DNA of 64,000 bases from Bisporella sp. PMI_857 (GCA_021307315.1 JAJSPD010000055.1:186001-250000), one strand, 5' to 3'. Positions 10,869 to 22,005 are shown, numbered from the stretch's first letter. Translations and numbers: made by a program. The notes: a model not told the origin generated them from the letters alone.

Positions 10869-11251
10869 GATTTTATCCTATTTTGTATTTTGCGCACTTG
10901 ACATTGCCAGGCATCCCTGCTGCGAGTGTGTCCGCCATGCTACTTCTCTTGGGTCGCTTGTTCGGCAGCCTCAACAATTTGGTCCAATGAAGCTAGAGCT
11001 CAGCCTGTCACTTACTTTCCATTGGGCCAGCCGGCCTAAGCTGCCATCTGTGATATCTCCTGCAAAATGTGTTGTCAAGGCAAATTCTCGGATGCCTGAA
11101 ATACCCTGCAACATTGGTTGAATTAAAATAAAGGTATGATCACCCACATCCTTAAGCTTCTAAGAGCCACTTTTTATAAAGTTTCTAATCGCATCATTTT
11201 CCATTTTCTACGCAACAAAGGGTCACGACACGCATAAAGTCCATCTTCGCC
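10869..11251 (+). other. Upstream region of the HET gene
   Basis: No gene is recognised. A TTTATAAAG box at about 11172 lies 80 bp before the start codon and is a plausible core-promoter element. Confidence 0.3.
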
Positions 11252-13813
11252 ATGGAATTCCGTCGCCCGGTCGAACCCCAGACCTTCAACAAGTTGTGCC
11301 CCGTTTGCGAAACCATGTTTTCGCAGATTGAGATCTCACAGAGCTCTTACACGAGAAACTTCTCGTTTCATAAGTTAGACAGCTTGATTCGCGCTGCTCA
11401 AGCGGAATGCCATTTTTGTAGCCTGTTATTACGTGCGCTTAAAGAAAGCTCTCAAGAGCAGGTTCCAGAAATTCGTCCCCTGAATGTTCTCGAATCCATC
11501 CAACTAACGATGGAATTCCTCGCTGGTTATGGCATAACCTTCAAGCTGTACTTATGCGAACGATTTTTAGTGAACTTTGATCTGCACTTCCAACGACGTA
11601 CTGGTGGGTGGCTTGTATCAAGCATTGATTTAAGTAGTGCCTCTGACCATCAACTAGACATAGTAGCGAAGAATTTATACACTCGTAGTGGTACCGAAAG
11701 CATGAGCCAGGTCAAGAAATGGCTCCAAACTTGCGACGAACGTCACAGCGATTGCAAACATGATAGTGGGGCTGGCGATCCCAGGAGACTACCGACTCGT
11801 CTCTTGGCAGTTGGGTACCCGGGCGGAGAATGCGTCAGATTGCTTGCGTCCTCACAAATTAGCACCTTCGTAGGCAATAGTCTTCGATATATTACTCTTA
11901 GCCACTGTTGGGGTAACAACGTACCGACACGGTTACTCCGCCAGAATTATGCTTCGTTGTTCCGCGAGATTAGTATCAATACACTTCCCAGAACGTTCCA
12001 AGAAGCAATTCAAGTTACACGATTACTTGGGATTGAGTTTCTTTGGATTGACTCTTTATGCATTATTCAAGATGACTACAAGGATTGGGAATTAGAGGCA
12101 AGCCGCATGCACAATGTTTATCGATATTCTTATTTGAATCTTGCTTCCACGTTCTCAAAAGATTCGTATGGAGGTTTATTACATTCACGTTCCCCGCTTG
12201 AGTTTGTACCATGTTATGTCAGAATTGGCAACGCTCAAAATGAAAGGACTGTGGTCTCTAATTATGAGTTCGAGCGAACTCGCCATTCCCCAGAACCGCC
12301 ATTACTAACTCGTGGATGGGTTTTTCAAGAATACTTGCTTGCTCCAAGGTTGCTTGAGTTTGGGGAAGACGAGTTATCCTGGGAATGCCAGACGACACGG
12401 GCGAGTGAAGTTCTTCCAAATGGAGAAGGGCTTATATGGGATGCCACAATATCTAACGAAGGCCCCGACCAGGAATGGGGAGGGAGACGCATCAGATGGA
12501 ATAGACTATATTCTAAACAGCCTCAAGAGCGATTCGAGCTTTGGGGAAGAATTATTGGAGAGTATTCAAAGAAACAATTGACTAGGTCAAGCGACAAACT
12601 TGTAGCTCTAGGTGGGCTAGCAGCAGAGCTAGGTGCATACTGGGAGGAGGCCGAATATTTCGCAGGTCATTGGTCGTATCGATTTAGAAATAGCCTCTTA
12701 TGGAAGGCGGAAGATTCAGGTATCCGTGATTATCAAGATACTCTACCTTCCTGGTCGTGGGCATCTATAAAAGGGCAAGTCCGTGTCACACCGCGATATC
12801 CTCCATCACTAGGCCTTGCGGAAATTCTTGAGGTGCGAGTTGCTACCGCTCAGCGATCACAGCTGTATGGTCATCCCATTAGCGGTTACGTCCACTTAAA
12901 GGCGCCTCTGGCTTTCGTCATCTTGAGAAGATCATATCAGCGGAAAGGAGCGTTTAACGGAGTGTGGAAAATGTTTCCAAGTTACTTGAATATAAGGGAT
13001 ACGTATGGCCAAACTAAAGCGGAATTCAACCACGCCACGGTCGATGTAAGGCTCGATGTCAAATGGGACGAGCTTTCTATGGAATATATGGCTGAGACTG
13101 TGGGAATTTACTTGGTTCCCTTAGAAATCAGTCTCTATTCTATAAATGGCGGACTTACCCTGTACGGCCTCATCATCCAACCTACCTATACTACCAAAGG
13201 CAACTTTCGTCGGCTGGGACTGTTCCAAGTAAGTGATTCATTGGCAGAGGATCCTGACTTCCAAAGCGAGTCGGCCGGTGATACCAGCTTGGACAGAGAA
13301 GAGTCAGATACTTCCAGGAGAAGTAAGGCTTGTGAAGGCTTCAACAACGATTGGCAGTCAGAAACTTCCATGTTACATGACGACTTATCGCTAGAAGCAG
13401 TCGATGATGAATCTATCCCCATAACATCCAGTCGGCTTAAAAATATATCTCCTCTTGAAATTCAAGAGGTATGCGAAACACTCATTATACCAAAATCCCA
13501 ACCTGCTCTTACTACCCATGACTTCAAGGAGAAAATGAACAAAATTGAGCAGCGGATGAGAGCAAATTCAGGAGGTGGTCGAGAAGAGGATAGCTTGAGC
13601 GACCCATATCACAATGGGAACATAGAGTGTGACTTTATCCGCCACTACGATGATGTGTTGCACGTAGACGAATATCCGAGAATAGCTGGATTTTTAGTAA
13701 TGTTCTCGGAGTTGGCTCGACGTCAAAAGAGCTCACAGGAGGATTGCCCCCCCCTCAGTGATTATATTCTTTCTGCTGTAGATGACATATTCTGTGAGTT
13801 TACTATTGTATGA
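11252..13813 (+). CDS. HET-domain protein (heterokaryon incompatibility), HET-6/Tol-like
   Basis: An intronless frame of 853 codons. The N-terminal region has a CxxC-type cluster (CPVCETMF; CHFCSLLLRA), common before HET domains. Residues about 212-362 carry the HET block: YITLSHCWGNN, then FLWIDSLCIIQDDYKDWE, RMHNVYRYSYLNLAST and TRGWVFQEYLLAPRLLEF. After it come DKLVALGGLA and LPSWSWAS, usual in this class. The last 200 residues are acidic and Ser-rich, without a recognised domain. HET proteins trigger cell death on non-self fusion in fungi; which partner this one recognises cannot be read from sequence. It lies between two direct copies of a dispersed repeat. The ATG in the context CGCCATGG is a good start. 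The long frame argues that it is functional. Confidence 0.9.
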   Translation: MEFRRPVEPQTFNKLCPVCETMFSQIEISQSSYTRNFSFHKLDSLIRAAQAECHFCSLLLRALKESSQEQVPEIRPLNVLESIQLTMEFLAGYGITFKLYLCERFLVNFDLHFQRRTGGWLVSSIDLSSASDHQLDIVAKNLYTRSGTESMSQVKKWLQTCDERHSDCKHDSGAGDPRRLPTRLLAVGYPGGECVRLLASSQISTFVGNSLRYITLSHCWGNNVPTRLLRQNYASLFREISINTLPRTFQEAIQVTRLLGIEFLWIDSLCIIQDDYKDWELEASRMHNVYRYSYLNLASTFSKDSYGGLLHSRSPLEFVPCYVRIGNAQNERTVVSNYEFERTRHSPEPPLLTRGWVFQEYLLAPRLLEFGEDELSWECQTTRASEVLPNGEGLIWDATISNEGPDQEWGGRRIRWNRLYSKQPQERFELWGRIIGEYSKKQLTRSSDKLVALGGLAAELGAYWEEAEYFAGHWSYRFRNSLLWKAEDSGIRDYQDTLPSWSWASIKGQVRVTPRYPPSLGLAEILEVRVATAQRSQLYGHPISGYVHLKAPLAFVILRRSYQRKGAFNGVWKMFPSYLNIRDTYGQTKAEFNHATVDVRLDVKWDELSMEYMAETVGIYLVPLEISLYSINGGLTLYGLIIQPTYTTKGNFRRLGLFQVSDSLAEDPDFQSESAGDTSLDREESDTSRRSKACEGFNNDWQSETSMLHDDLSLEAVDDESIPITSSRLKNISPLEIQEVCETLIIPKSQPALTTHDFKEKMNKIEQRMRANSGGGREEDSLSDPYHNGNIECDFIRHYDDVLHVDEYPRIAGFLVMFSELARRQKSSQEDCPPLSDYILSAVDDIFCEFTIV

Positions 13814-13957
13814 TTAGTTTTCATACCCGTATTTTTACGAGGAGAATGATCATGGGACGTTGAGAAAGCTGATAATACCTCTAACGTTTATCCTATCCTA
13901 ACTGATAGAGTGAAGTCCATTTGTCTGGTAGGGAAAAGACAACCGCGTGCTCTGAGC

Positions 13958-14404
13958 CAGTGACCGCAGTAGTATGATCACGGTATATTGACCCCTAAAA
14001 TCGAATACTATACCCCACGCAATATAAGATCTGAAAATTGCATACGTATCACGGCAAAATTTGCAAATCTCATATTGTATTATACTATACTGTAGTATAC
14101 TATAATACTAACTTTAAATTACGCTATTACTAAATTAGTAATATAACAAGAGTATAGCTTTTTAAAAAAAAAGTAAACTTTATTTTTACTTGTTTTTAAT
14201 CTTTAAAATAGCGTTTTAAGCTGGCTTTCGAGCTTTAGCAATATACTTAGTATATTGCCAATATAACATAAGATCAAATTTTCATACTAATACTAGCGAT
14301 TTGCAAGATATCTCATACCAATACTAGCGTAGTATCAAAAAGTCGATCTCATATGACTCGAGACTCGATATCACTAAATATCACGATACTACTGCGATCA
14401 CTGC
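13958..14404 (+). repeat. Dispersed non-autonomous repeat, copy 2 (uninterrupted, with terminal inverted repeats)
   Basis: This copy is bounded by an imperfect inverted repeat: CAGTGACCGCAGTAGTAT at the left and, reading in from the right, CAGTGATCGCAGTAGTAT (one mismatch in 18). The interior is AT-rich with A/T runs and no gene. It is collinear with 7596-8388 and preserves the site where the LTR inserted in copy 1. No target duplication is obvious beside the termini, so the superfamily is open; CAGTG ends occur in several DNA transposon groups. Confidence 0.75.
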
Positions 14405-15447
14405 AACAATGTGATGCAACGCTTTGTCGATGCTTCAAGCCATGGATGAAGATGAAATCAATTCGACTTATCCAAATACCACTAGCAATCCCATATTCTT
14501 CGCTCAGCTCGGTAATAGTCTCCCAAAGTTAATAATGGTGCGAATCACGAAGCCTAGAATACTAAATGGAACCAAATACCCTACTGTTGATCCCAGCAGC
14601 TTCATCAATCTGACTGCCACAGAGCAAATAATAGTCTTGCAGTAGTTGAGGGGCATGGAGTTTGAAGGGCTATATAACTTTCCTGAATATTGGTATTGGA
14701 CTGGCATAGGGAGGGCATTGGCACTTTATTTTCTCAAGCATTGGTTGGATTGGGGGAGGGGGTGGACGTAGCGTCGAGGCTGGAAACAGATCAACAGAGC
14801 ATTTTGCCATTGGTCGATATATTGATGCGTTCACGAAACTCCAAGTTATTTATCGGCTAGAGATTTTGCTTTATCTTCATCTATCAATCTTGTATCTACA
14901 CAGATTTTGAAGAGTGCTCAGGTATTACGGATCAGCTTTCTCGCCCTTGAGTGTTGCATAAGGTTGATAAGCCTGCCGCTCTTGCTCAGGGCTAATTACT
15001 CAATTAACTCGCCTGCCCCCCCCCCCCCGTTTTTTGATCGTGCGCTAACACCAATTTATTTCTAAAGAGTCATTTGAAATCATAAAATAGAAAATGACAA
15101 CATAAGTCTCTCAAATAACTTGAAATGTGATAATGGACTAGGGACATTTTCCCAGCTACCTTTCAAAAGTTCATGAGCTACTCGTATTAATATACCTAAA
15201 ACAACTCCTTAAAAGAAGCTGTTTTACTCACCGTAGCATTCCCCTACTAAATTCCACCTTTCCACCTTTCATCTTCTTGCTATAGGATCAGCGGCATTCT
15301 AGCCGCTCTCACAATGCATATGCAGTTACCTACTTTGGTATTTTTAAGTGCCAAGCCCATTAACATTCCTTCCGTCAAGATAAAGCTCCTTCCAACAGTA
15401 GCACTAGCCCAAAATCCAACCATTTCTTCAAGGCTTGCTCCTGAAAG
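14405..15447. other. Intergenic, no gene recognised
   Basis: Only short open frames occur. A run of 13 C residues lies at 15016-15028. Confidence 0.4.
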
Positions 15448-17060
15448 TTAGTCTGCAGAAAGTTTTCGATAAAATGCATCCTTCGGCAGCTCTTCAGTTG
15501 CATAGAATTTTCCTAACTCTCTAACCATGGAGATTAACTTCCGAATAGTACCCTCTTGAAAATTTTTGATTTGGTTTAATTCCTTTACTCTATCTACGAT
15601 ATGTCCCTCCAGGCTGAGGACTTTGAAGTTGTTAATAAATAAATAAACGGCAAATATCTCATATACCACCATTTGCCTGTATTATTTCTGAAATACCACA
15701 CTTTTGTTTGGACTCTTTCTCATATACCACTACTTTTTTCTTGGCACAAAAACAGTGGTATATCAGATATACACCTGCGAAATGATGGTATTTCAGAAAT
15801 GAACCTGTTTCACGTTGTATATCTGAAATACTATCATTTTGCAGGTGTATATCTGATTGTGGGAACACTCGGGTTGCAGTAATTACTTATACTTCAACCT
15901 GAGGGCACGCACGCATGTGTTTGATGCGCAATGCTCGCTGAGGTTGGTGGATAAGTCTTGATTGTTGGTTGATTCTTGATTGTTCTAAGCTCTTGTTCTA
16001 AGGTGTTAAGTAGGATCGAAGTCCCACGTTTCAGGTGCTAGTCACATGATCATAACTACATATAAATGGCTACTAACAATAAATAGAACTGGGATATAAA
16101 GCAGATTGAGTATTTAGAGTATTACTATAAATAGCTTTCAAAATAGTACCCTGTTTTCCGATATACTATTGTTTTACGTGCTTATATCTCATATACCATT
16201 GCTTTACGTGCTTTTATCTCATATACCACAAGTGTGGTATATGAGAAAGAGTCCAAATAAAAGTGTGGTATTTCAGAAATAATACAGGCAAATGGTGGTA
16301 TATGAGATATTTGCCGATAAATAAATAAATGAGCTGCTCAATATACCAGAAGCGCGAAACACCTCCTCCGCCGGTTGTCCACATGTAACTTGGAGCCGCA
16401 GATATTTTTCGACAAGGTACAAGGATACAGTAAATCCAGACAGTTTGGGTGGCATTCCTTCTGCAGTCATCGTCTTCCTGCTCTCCGTAGTCTGGTTTGC
16501 CGTCTTAAGTTAGCACACTCTGCTTTGTTCTAGGACTCACACCAAAGTAGTAACCTAAAATATCCAAATTTCCTGTCCGCAGCAGCACTTCCTTGACTGT
16601 ACATCCAATAACTGACCCCTCATCCAGCCCATAGTCTGGCATCGGGCTTTCCATCTGTCGGCTCGGTACGCCATCCGTAGCCAAGCCTGGCAATCCAAAA
16701 AACCTTATCCCTGGATTCGCTTGATTCGGTGAGCTAGAAATCCTGCAACGGACCTAAACAAAGGGCATTCGTTACTTGTCTTGAGTAATTTGTACACTTT
16801 TCATACTTCAGCTGCAAAATTAAGATCGGCATCAATCGTTTGCCAATGTTTGTTATGGCATTCTGTGCTGCTACGTATACAGGAGAGGTAAATTATTAAT
16901 ATCTGTGTGAAGTGCAAGCAGCACTCCAACTTCATGGCCTTATAGCCCCAATACACAGTCACTTGATAAGAGACCACTATCTCCTGTACAATCCATATGC
17001 GCACCCAGTAGTAGCGCGAATAGAAAGAGGCTAGAGCTTCTAAACCTTAGGGGTATGAAA
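15448..17060 (-). pseudogene. Decayed HET-domain gene, split by a transposable element
   Basis: Read on the minus strand from about 17060, fragments follow the order of a HET protein of the class with IWIVQE motifs. They are YYWVRIWIVQEIVVSYQVTV (the end of the HET domain), then GNLDILGYYFGVSP (16505-16693), then TVSLYLVEKYLRL and VFRASGILSSSFIYL (16330-16470). After the element come NNFKVLSLEGHIVDRVKE and ELPKDAFYRKLSAD (15448-15635). The first half of the HET domain is missing upstream, frames change between fragments, and the C-terminus stops early. It is therefore a truncated, frameshifted pseudogene, later invaded by the element at 15648-16316. Confidence 0.72.
15648..16316. mobile_element. 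MULE-like MITE (669 bp) with 83-bp terminal inverted repeats
   Basis: The ends at 15648-15730 and 16234-16316 are inverted copies of 83 bp with a single mismatch, starting CGGCAAATATCTCATATACC. Outside both ends stands the same 13-bp tract ATAAATAAATAAA (15635-15647 and 16317-16329). Because that tract is a 4-bp microsatellite, the real duplication length is ambiguous, but a 9-bp duplication restores the reading frame of the HET gene exactly (SSSFIYL joined to FINNFKVL). Long inverted repeats with 9-bp duplications fit Mutator-like elements. The interior has a 36-bp hairpin (15762-15797 with 15822-15857), two 30-bp tandem units (16161-16220) and no transposase. Confidence 0.8.
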
Positions 17061-17209
17061 GGACAAGACGTTCATCAAGTATAAATAGACTCTCAAGAGA
17101 AACCTTAGAGTATTGATTGTCCTCGAATGAAATACGATATTCATGGCAGAAGAGACGAGTGAAATAGCCTCCCTCTATCTCATCCCACCGCATCCAACAA
17201 ACATCCTAT

Positions 17210-18274
17210 CTACGACAACCAAGGCGATGTCATACCCGGACCGCTCAAGTAGAGATTAATCTGCATAGCCTGGAGCTCATCGTTGTAGAACTGGAGCAAT
17301 TCGAGAGTATCACCAGTAGCGCCAGTAGGCTCCAGCATGGGGACCGTACCCAGTTCGGCCATCTGATCGACCCAAGCCTGCTGAGCTTCCTGGGCAGTAG
17401 TCATGGCGTCCGGGATGAAGGCCGACTCGGTGATATTCGCGTAGGGGAAGACCTTGCCGGGAACAATGCCGCTGGTGATAACGAAGCCCATCTCCTCATC
17501 GATGACCAGGTTGATTCGTGCGTTGGGGTCGGTAGGGTGATCGGAGGGCCAAAGGCAACCGAGAGGGGTAGAAGAAGCGTTTCCGTAGGTTCCAGTATCG
17601 ATGACTTTCCAGCCTAATTCAGTGAACTGGCAGTCGTCGGCGACAGTGACCGAGGTGTTGCTGGCCGGGTTGCTGGAGTTAGCGAAGAGGGCCGCGCTGA
17701 TGGCCTCTAAATCTGCGCGGCTGGGCTTGGTTCGATTAGCCGGGGGGTTCATTAAGTCCTTGTAGTTAGTTGGAAGTTCTTGGGATGAGAAGGAGAAGCC
17801 GTGGTCGCCGCGGAAGCGGTTGATGAAGAGTTCTAGCTCGGTGATATTTTGGCCAACCACCTTGACTCGACCTCGAAGGATGTTTTGGATATCGTCGTGG
17901 CCTTCGTTGATATTTAGGGCGAAGTACGCCGTGCCGTTGGTGGTGTCGATTGCCAGCAGGCTGGGCGGGCCGGCCTTGGTGATAGTACGCCACGAGGTCA
18001 TCATACCGAGGGCTGCCGGGTGGGAGTTTTCGGTGGCCCTATAGATTATTGCTAGTGGCAGGGTGTCTGGATTGTGCGCTACCATGGAATCCAGGATTTT
18101 GGTGACTATGTTTGCCATGCACTGCCGGGAGCTGGAGCAGTTGCTGTTAGACCTGTCGTTGCTCGACCCGCCGTTGTTCGACGTGTGTGGGTTCGACTGG
18201 TGGTTCTTCGACACGGCAGGCATTGCGGACGCCGCCACCGCGAGGACTATGGCTGCTGCTGCGGTTACACGCAT
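17210..18274 (-). CDS. Secreted DUF8021-type protein
   Basis: A single exon of 354 codons. The leader MRVTAAAAIVLAVAASAMPA is a clear signal peptide, followed by a low-complexity Ser/Asn stretch (residues 23-50). The core begins CMANIVTKILDSMVAHNPDT and LPLAIIYRATENSHPAALG, the pattern of the fungal DUF8021 secreted family, in which a helical head with a Cys precedes SnoaL-like strands. Further Cys occur at DDCQF and GCLW, and there are several N-glycosylation sequons (NGT, NIT, NRT, NTS, NAS). No catalytic function is established for the family. Codon use is GC-rich compared with the neighbouring pseudogene, as expected for an expressed gene. The (TA)n tract 140-180 bp upstream lies in its promoter. 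Confidence 0.72.
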   Translation of the reverse strand: MRVTAAAAIVLAVAASAMPAVSKNHQSNPHTSNNGGSSNDRSNSNCSSSRQCMANIVTKILDSMVAHNPDTLPLAIIYRATENSHPAALGMMTSWRTITKAGPPSLLAIDTTNGTAYFALNINEGHDDIQNILRGRVKVVGQNITELELFINRFRGDHGFSFSSQELPTNYKDLMNPPANRTKPSRADLEAISAALFANSSNPASNTSVTVADDCQFTELGWKVIDTGTYGNASSTPLGCLWPSDHPTDPNARINLVIDEEMGFVITSGIVPGKVFPYANITESAFIPDAMTTAQEAQQAWVDQMAELGTVPMLEPTGATGDTLELLQFYNDELQAMQINLYLSGPGMTSPWLS

Positions 18275-21200
18275 ATTGGCTCTGAAAATATAGAAAGCAG
18301 CTAAGGTTCAAGCAAGTTCTTCGCAAATAAAGTGACTTCGAGGCCGAGCTGGGAAATCGAGAGAAAGAACTGAAGTAAAGTACCAAGCAGAAATTTGAAA
18401 GGGGAAAAGGCTCGATATATATATATATATAATATATATAATATATTTCATCATAGTGCAGACTCCAGAAAAACTCCAACTCCTGTCAACCAAAAAGCTG
18501 CGAGGATCCCCAGGTTGTTCTGCAGCTTCTTTGCATTCAGATTACTACCCCTCTCCCGTATGCTCACAGCTCACAGCACTCCCCCATACTATCCGACAGC
18601 GTAGAATCGCTATCCCCTCACTTATCAAATGTCCACTAAGACAGAGTTCTATAGATTTGAAGTGCCGAGGAAGAAACTGGAGCACTAGCCCCCACATTCC
18701 GTAATAGCTTCCCCGCCTTTCCCGAAGATTAACTAATCTTTTCCAAGTTCTAATAAAAATGAGTTATATAGAAGGAATTAGGTAGATTCTGCGTACAGTA
18801 CGCCGATTACGCGAGCCGCTGCGACTGTACTTGAATCTAGGACTCCTCTGATTCAAATCCCACCCAAGGAGCTTCTCCACGTTTCCCGAAGGTTAGCCCT
18901 TTTCTACGGTTCATCCCTATATCTCTTCGCTACACGCCGAAATCTGGGAGTTAATACTCGTGCTGTCAGAGTGTGGAGCCGTGGGTCGATAGTGCAGCAA
19001 GCATTGGTGAGTGGCACGAGAAGCGAATATTTCCATTTTGAACGAGAATGGGGAAACATTGCTTCACTTGGAAACGAGAACTGGTCGGAAAATCTCTCAG
19101 GAATGGCGGTAGGAGGTGGTTTGGAAATGTAGTGGTCTCTTGCCTATGACAGGTTTATACCGGCACACCATTTGGTCGGAGGAAAGGCTTTAAATATCAG
19201 CAACTTAGAGCGCCCGCGGCCAGTTTGCACAAACTTCCCACATGGTAGATGCTATAATTGGAGCACTTGATATCATAGCACATGCCATATCCATTCTTAA
19301 ATAAATACCGAGCGAGGTGTGTCAACTGGGACCTGTCCGTTAATGCGTTCTGAGCCGCCCGTACCGACTCACATTTTCAAGCGCCATTATGCTAAGCGAA
19401 CACATCAGTCGAACAATTTCCCTTTGAATTGGTTTATATTAGTGACTGTTGCGCCATAGACACATGACCCACTCTTCCTTCGTATGCAGAACAGATGGGG
19501 GAAAGGAAGCTCCTAAACTAATGTTTATTATGCATAGTCGCCAAATGACGCCACGACTTGTCCTCCGGACTCCCAACAATCCCAAAGACTAGCGCTTCAA
19601 TCACCCATCACATCCTATAATCCTTCCGACGGTACGGCCCCGCGTCAAGTAAAACAAAACATCCAGAAAGTTGGGCGGCAACACTCGGTGCCAAAAGACG
19701 AAAATAAGTAAGCCATTCACACTTGTTGTGTACTTTGACTAATCTCTAATAGAAGCGCGGTCACAAAGCATCAAAAAAGAACGACCACAACTCTTTTCTC
19801 CTAAAAGCGCACGCCTACAACACCGCCAGGAACGAACTGTATCCAGGGACACGAACACCGGACTCAAGCACCCGCTTCCCTCAACTAGCAACACTCCTGG
19901 CAAGGAGGCATGTCACTCTCCTCCTGCTATGCTATAAAGCTAATTTCAGTCAAGTTTCCACAGGCTGAGGATCGAAAATGAAAACAATCGCAAGAAGACA
20001 AAGTCGCTCTCCCTTCCACGATCTACTCTCGAGGACACCGGCAAGAACGCAGCAGTCGGTGCCAGCGGAAAGGAGATCAACCCACTTGAATCTTGGAGGA
20101 TATAGAAGATCATCCTAAAAACCATTTTCCTTCACGATCACATATCGTACTGTTAATTGGACAGAATCGCTCGATTTCCCTACTACTATTCTAAAATTGA
20201 TTGAATTTTGGAACATGTCGGCCCAAAACCAGCGTCGTCAGATTGTGCAGGCAGAGGTCGAAGCAGCCCACCGTATTCTGACTTGTGAGGCTGAATTACT
20301 CCTATGCGAGCTCTTTGGCAAGAGGGATCCAAAATCTACTCCGGCAGGAACCTATAAGGAGCAGAAACAGATTCCCAAGTAAAATTCGGTAAAGAAACTG
20401 TAGCCCGGCACGCAGGAGGCCAAAATGGGTCCCACATTATGGTGCGCAGGCTGGCTTGCCCTCAGCTCAGGTTAAAGCAGCAGTTGCTTAAGTTCACAGA
20501 CTAAAACGGAGCCAGCGAAAGGGAAAATTAATCTTGAGTCTAGGGGTAGTCTCAACAGTTAACCAGTCCTGTCTGTTCCGAAAAAATAGCCGCACCATCA
20601 AGCAGCACTGATAAACTATCCCCAGCCTGCTGTTGTGAGTTTGATATATTGTCGTTAGAACCCACCGTAGTTCTCATAGTAGAGCCCTTGTGGAAGCCCC
20701 ATCTTGTTGGTTGCGGTGATTGTGGTTCTGCTGACGTTTGGGTTTGGATCTCAAAACAAATGGTTTGTTTATTGGATGATATCCTTAAAATGGCGTATTC
20801 TGCCTATTTATGGGAGGCTCGCATTGCAACTGATGAGTTCTAACTCATGCAAAACTCTCTCGGTACAGCTTTCGAGGTTTGCGTTGACTTTTAAAGCCAA
20901 TACTTCCCACATCTTTCCTGCTTGGTAATGGTCATATCTCGTTAAATATTTCATCGACTTGTCAAAGAGCGCACCTCCTTCTAGCAATCGTTTCCCCCAC
21001 CGGTGTGATCATAAGTTCAGTCCTTTCAAAGCTAACAAGGCGGATACACGCACGGCGAATGCGATTTCTAGTCCAAGACAGATCAGACTACCAATGCCTA
21101 GCCTGCTTGTCAGGGGACTATACGTAACCGTGGTGGGGCTCAAAATCGGGTCACCGTGACAACATATTGACGACTCGTAGGACACGATAGGAGATGAATA

Positions 21201-22005
21201 TGGATTAAGATAATGCTTGGAAGGCGTATGCAATTTGCATTTGACGTTAGACTCAGATGTGATGCGGGGGGACTACTGTACCCCACAGCAATGTGAAGAA
21301 GCAAGAGGAGAAATTTACACGAGTTGGCAGGGAGCTTAAACGAGTTATGCAGTCGTGGAGATGCGATGCTAGGTTAGAGGTATGGCCGAGAGAATTGCCG
21401 GCCCTAGGCCGCTCGTTCCATTGCCTGGAAGAGGGATGGGGTACGAGTGCGATAGATTGGGTCTCCTTCCCCGCTTAAAAATCATGCTTTTGAACTTATT
21501 TGATTTTTATGCCTAGCATCTATATACAGTAATCGCCGGGGTTTCGATGATCATGGCAGAGCTTGTATTTCATGGAATTCACGAGATTTTATGTTCAAAG
21601 GGCTCGGGAATCGCATCTTAACTGTCTATGCAAGTGACATTAAGTTGTAATACTTGATTATTTTGATAAATGTAATACTGTGTGCAATTCAGCTAGCTCC
21701 TCACACCTAAAGCTTCTCGCACTATTACGCCTACAAATCATGTAGCGCTTCCCCGCGGTATGTTTTCATCGCATCTTTCTCACCCGAGTGTAGGCATGAG
21801 GCTGGGGTAAAGGGGAGGCACGTGCCATCCGCACGGGAATGCTACGCAGGTCGAATTCGGAGGAGAAGCTTTAGTTAGGCAACGGCTCGCTATGATTTCA
21901 CACGAAGGGTGCCTTGGGGAAGCATATATCATGTCTTCAGACTTTCCAAAATAAGACCTTGATGTATTGTTGTTTGAATCTGTGTCAGGGTGATTGATAT
22001 TCGCA
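18275..22005. other. 3.7-kb region without a convincing gene
   Basis: It starts with the promoter of the DUF8021 gene, including a TA-rich microsatellite at 18414-18447. The rest has only short open frames with no family match (such as 21293-21478). A GATTCAAATCCC at about 18857 resembles a tRNA T-loop but has no cloverleaf around it. Confidence 0.4.
20197..20382 (+). CDS. Possible small protein, unrecognised
   Basis: A 61-codon frame with a charged helical composition (RRQIVQAEVEAAHRILTCEA) in an otherwise empty region. It has a fair start and an even amino-acid content, but no known family. It may be chance or one exon of an unseen gene. Confidence 0.2.
   Translation: MIEFWNMSAQNQRRQIVQAEVEAAHRILTCEAELLLCELFGKRDPKSTPAGTYKEQKQIPK

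Noticed and set aside
15016..15028. Homopolymer C13, G13 and G11 runs (also 38604-38616, 51887-51899, 59289-59299) as regulatory or quadruplex sites
   Set aside because: Single uninterrupted runs are common slippage products; no conserved context.
18783..18885. tRNA-like T-loop GATTCAAATCCC
   Set aside because: No acceptor stem, D-arm or anticodon arm can be paired around it.
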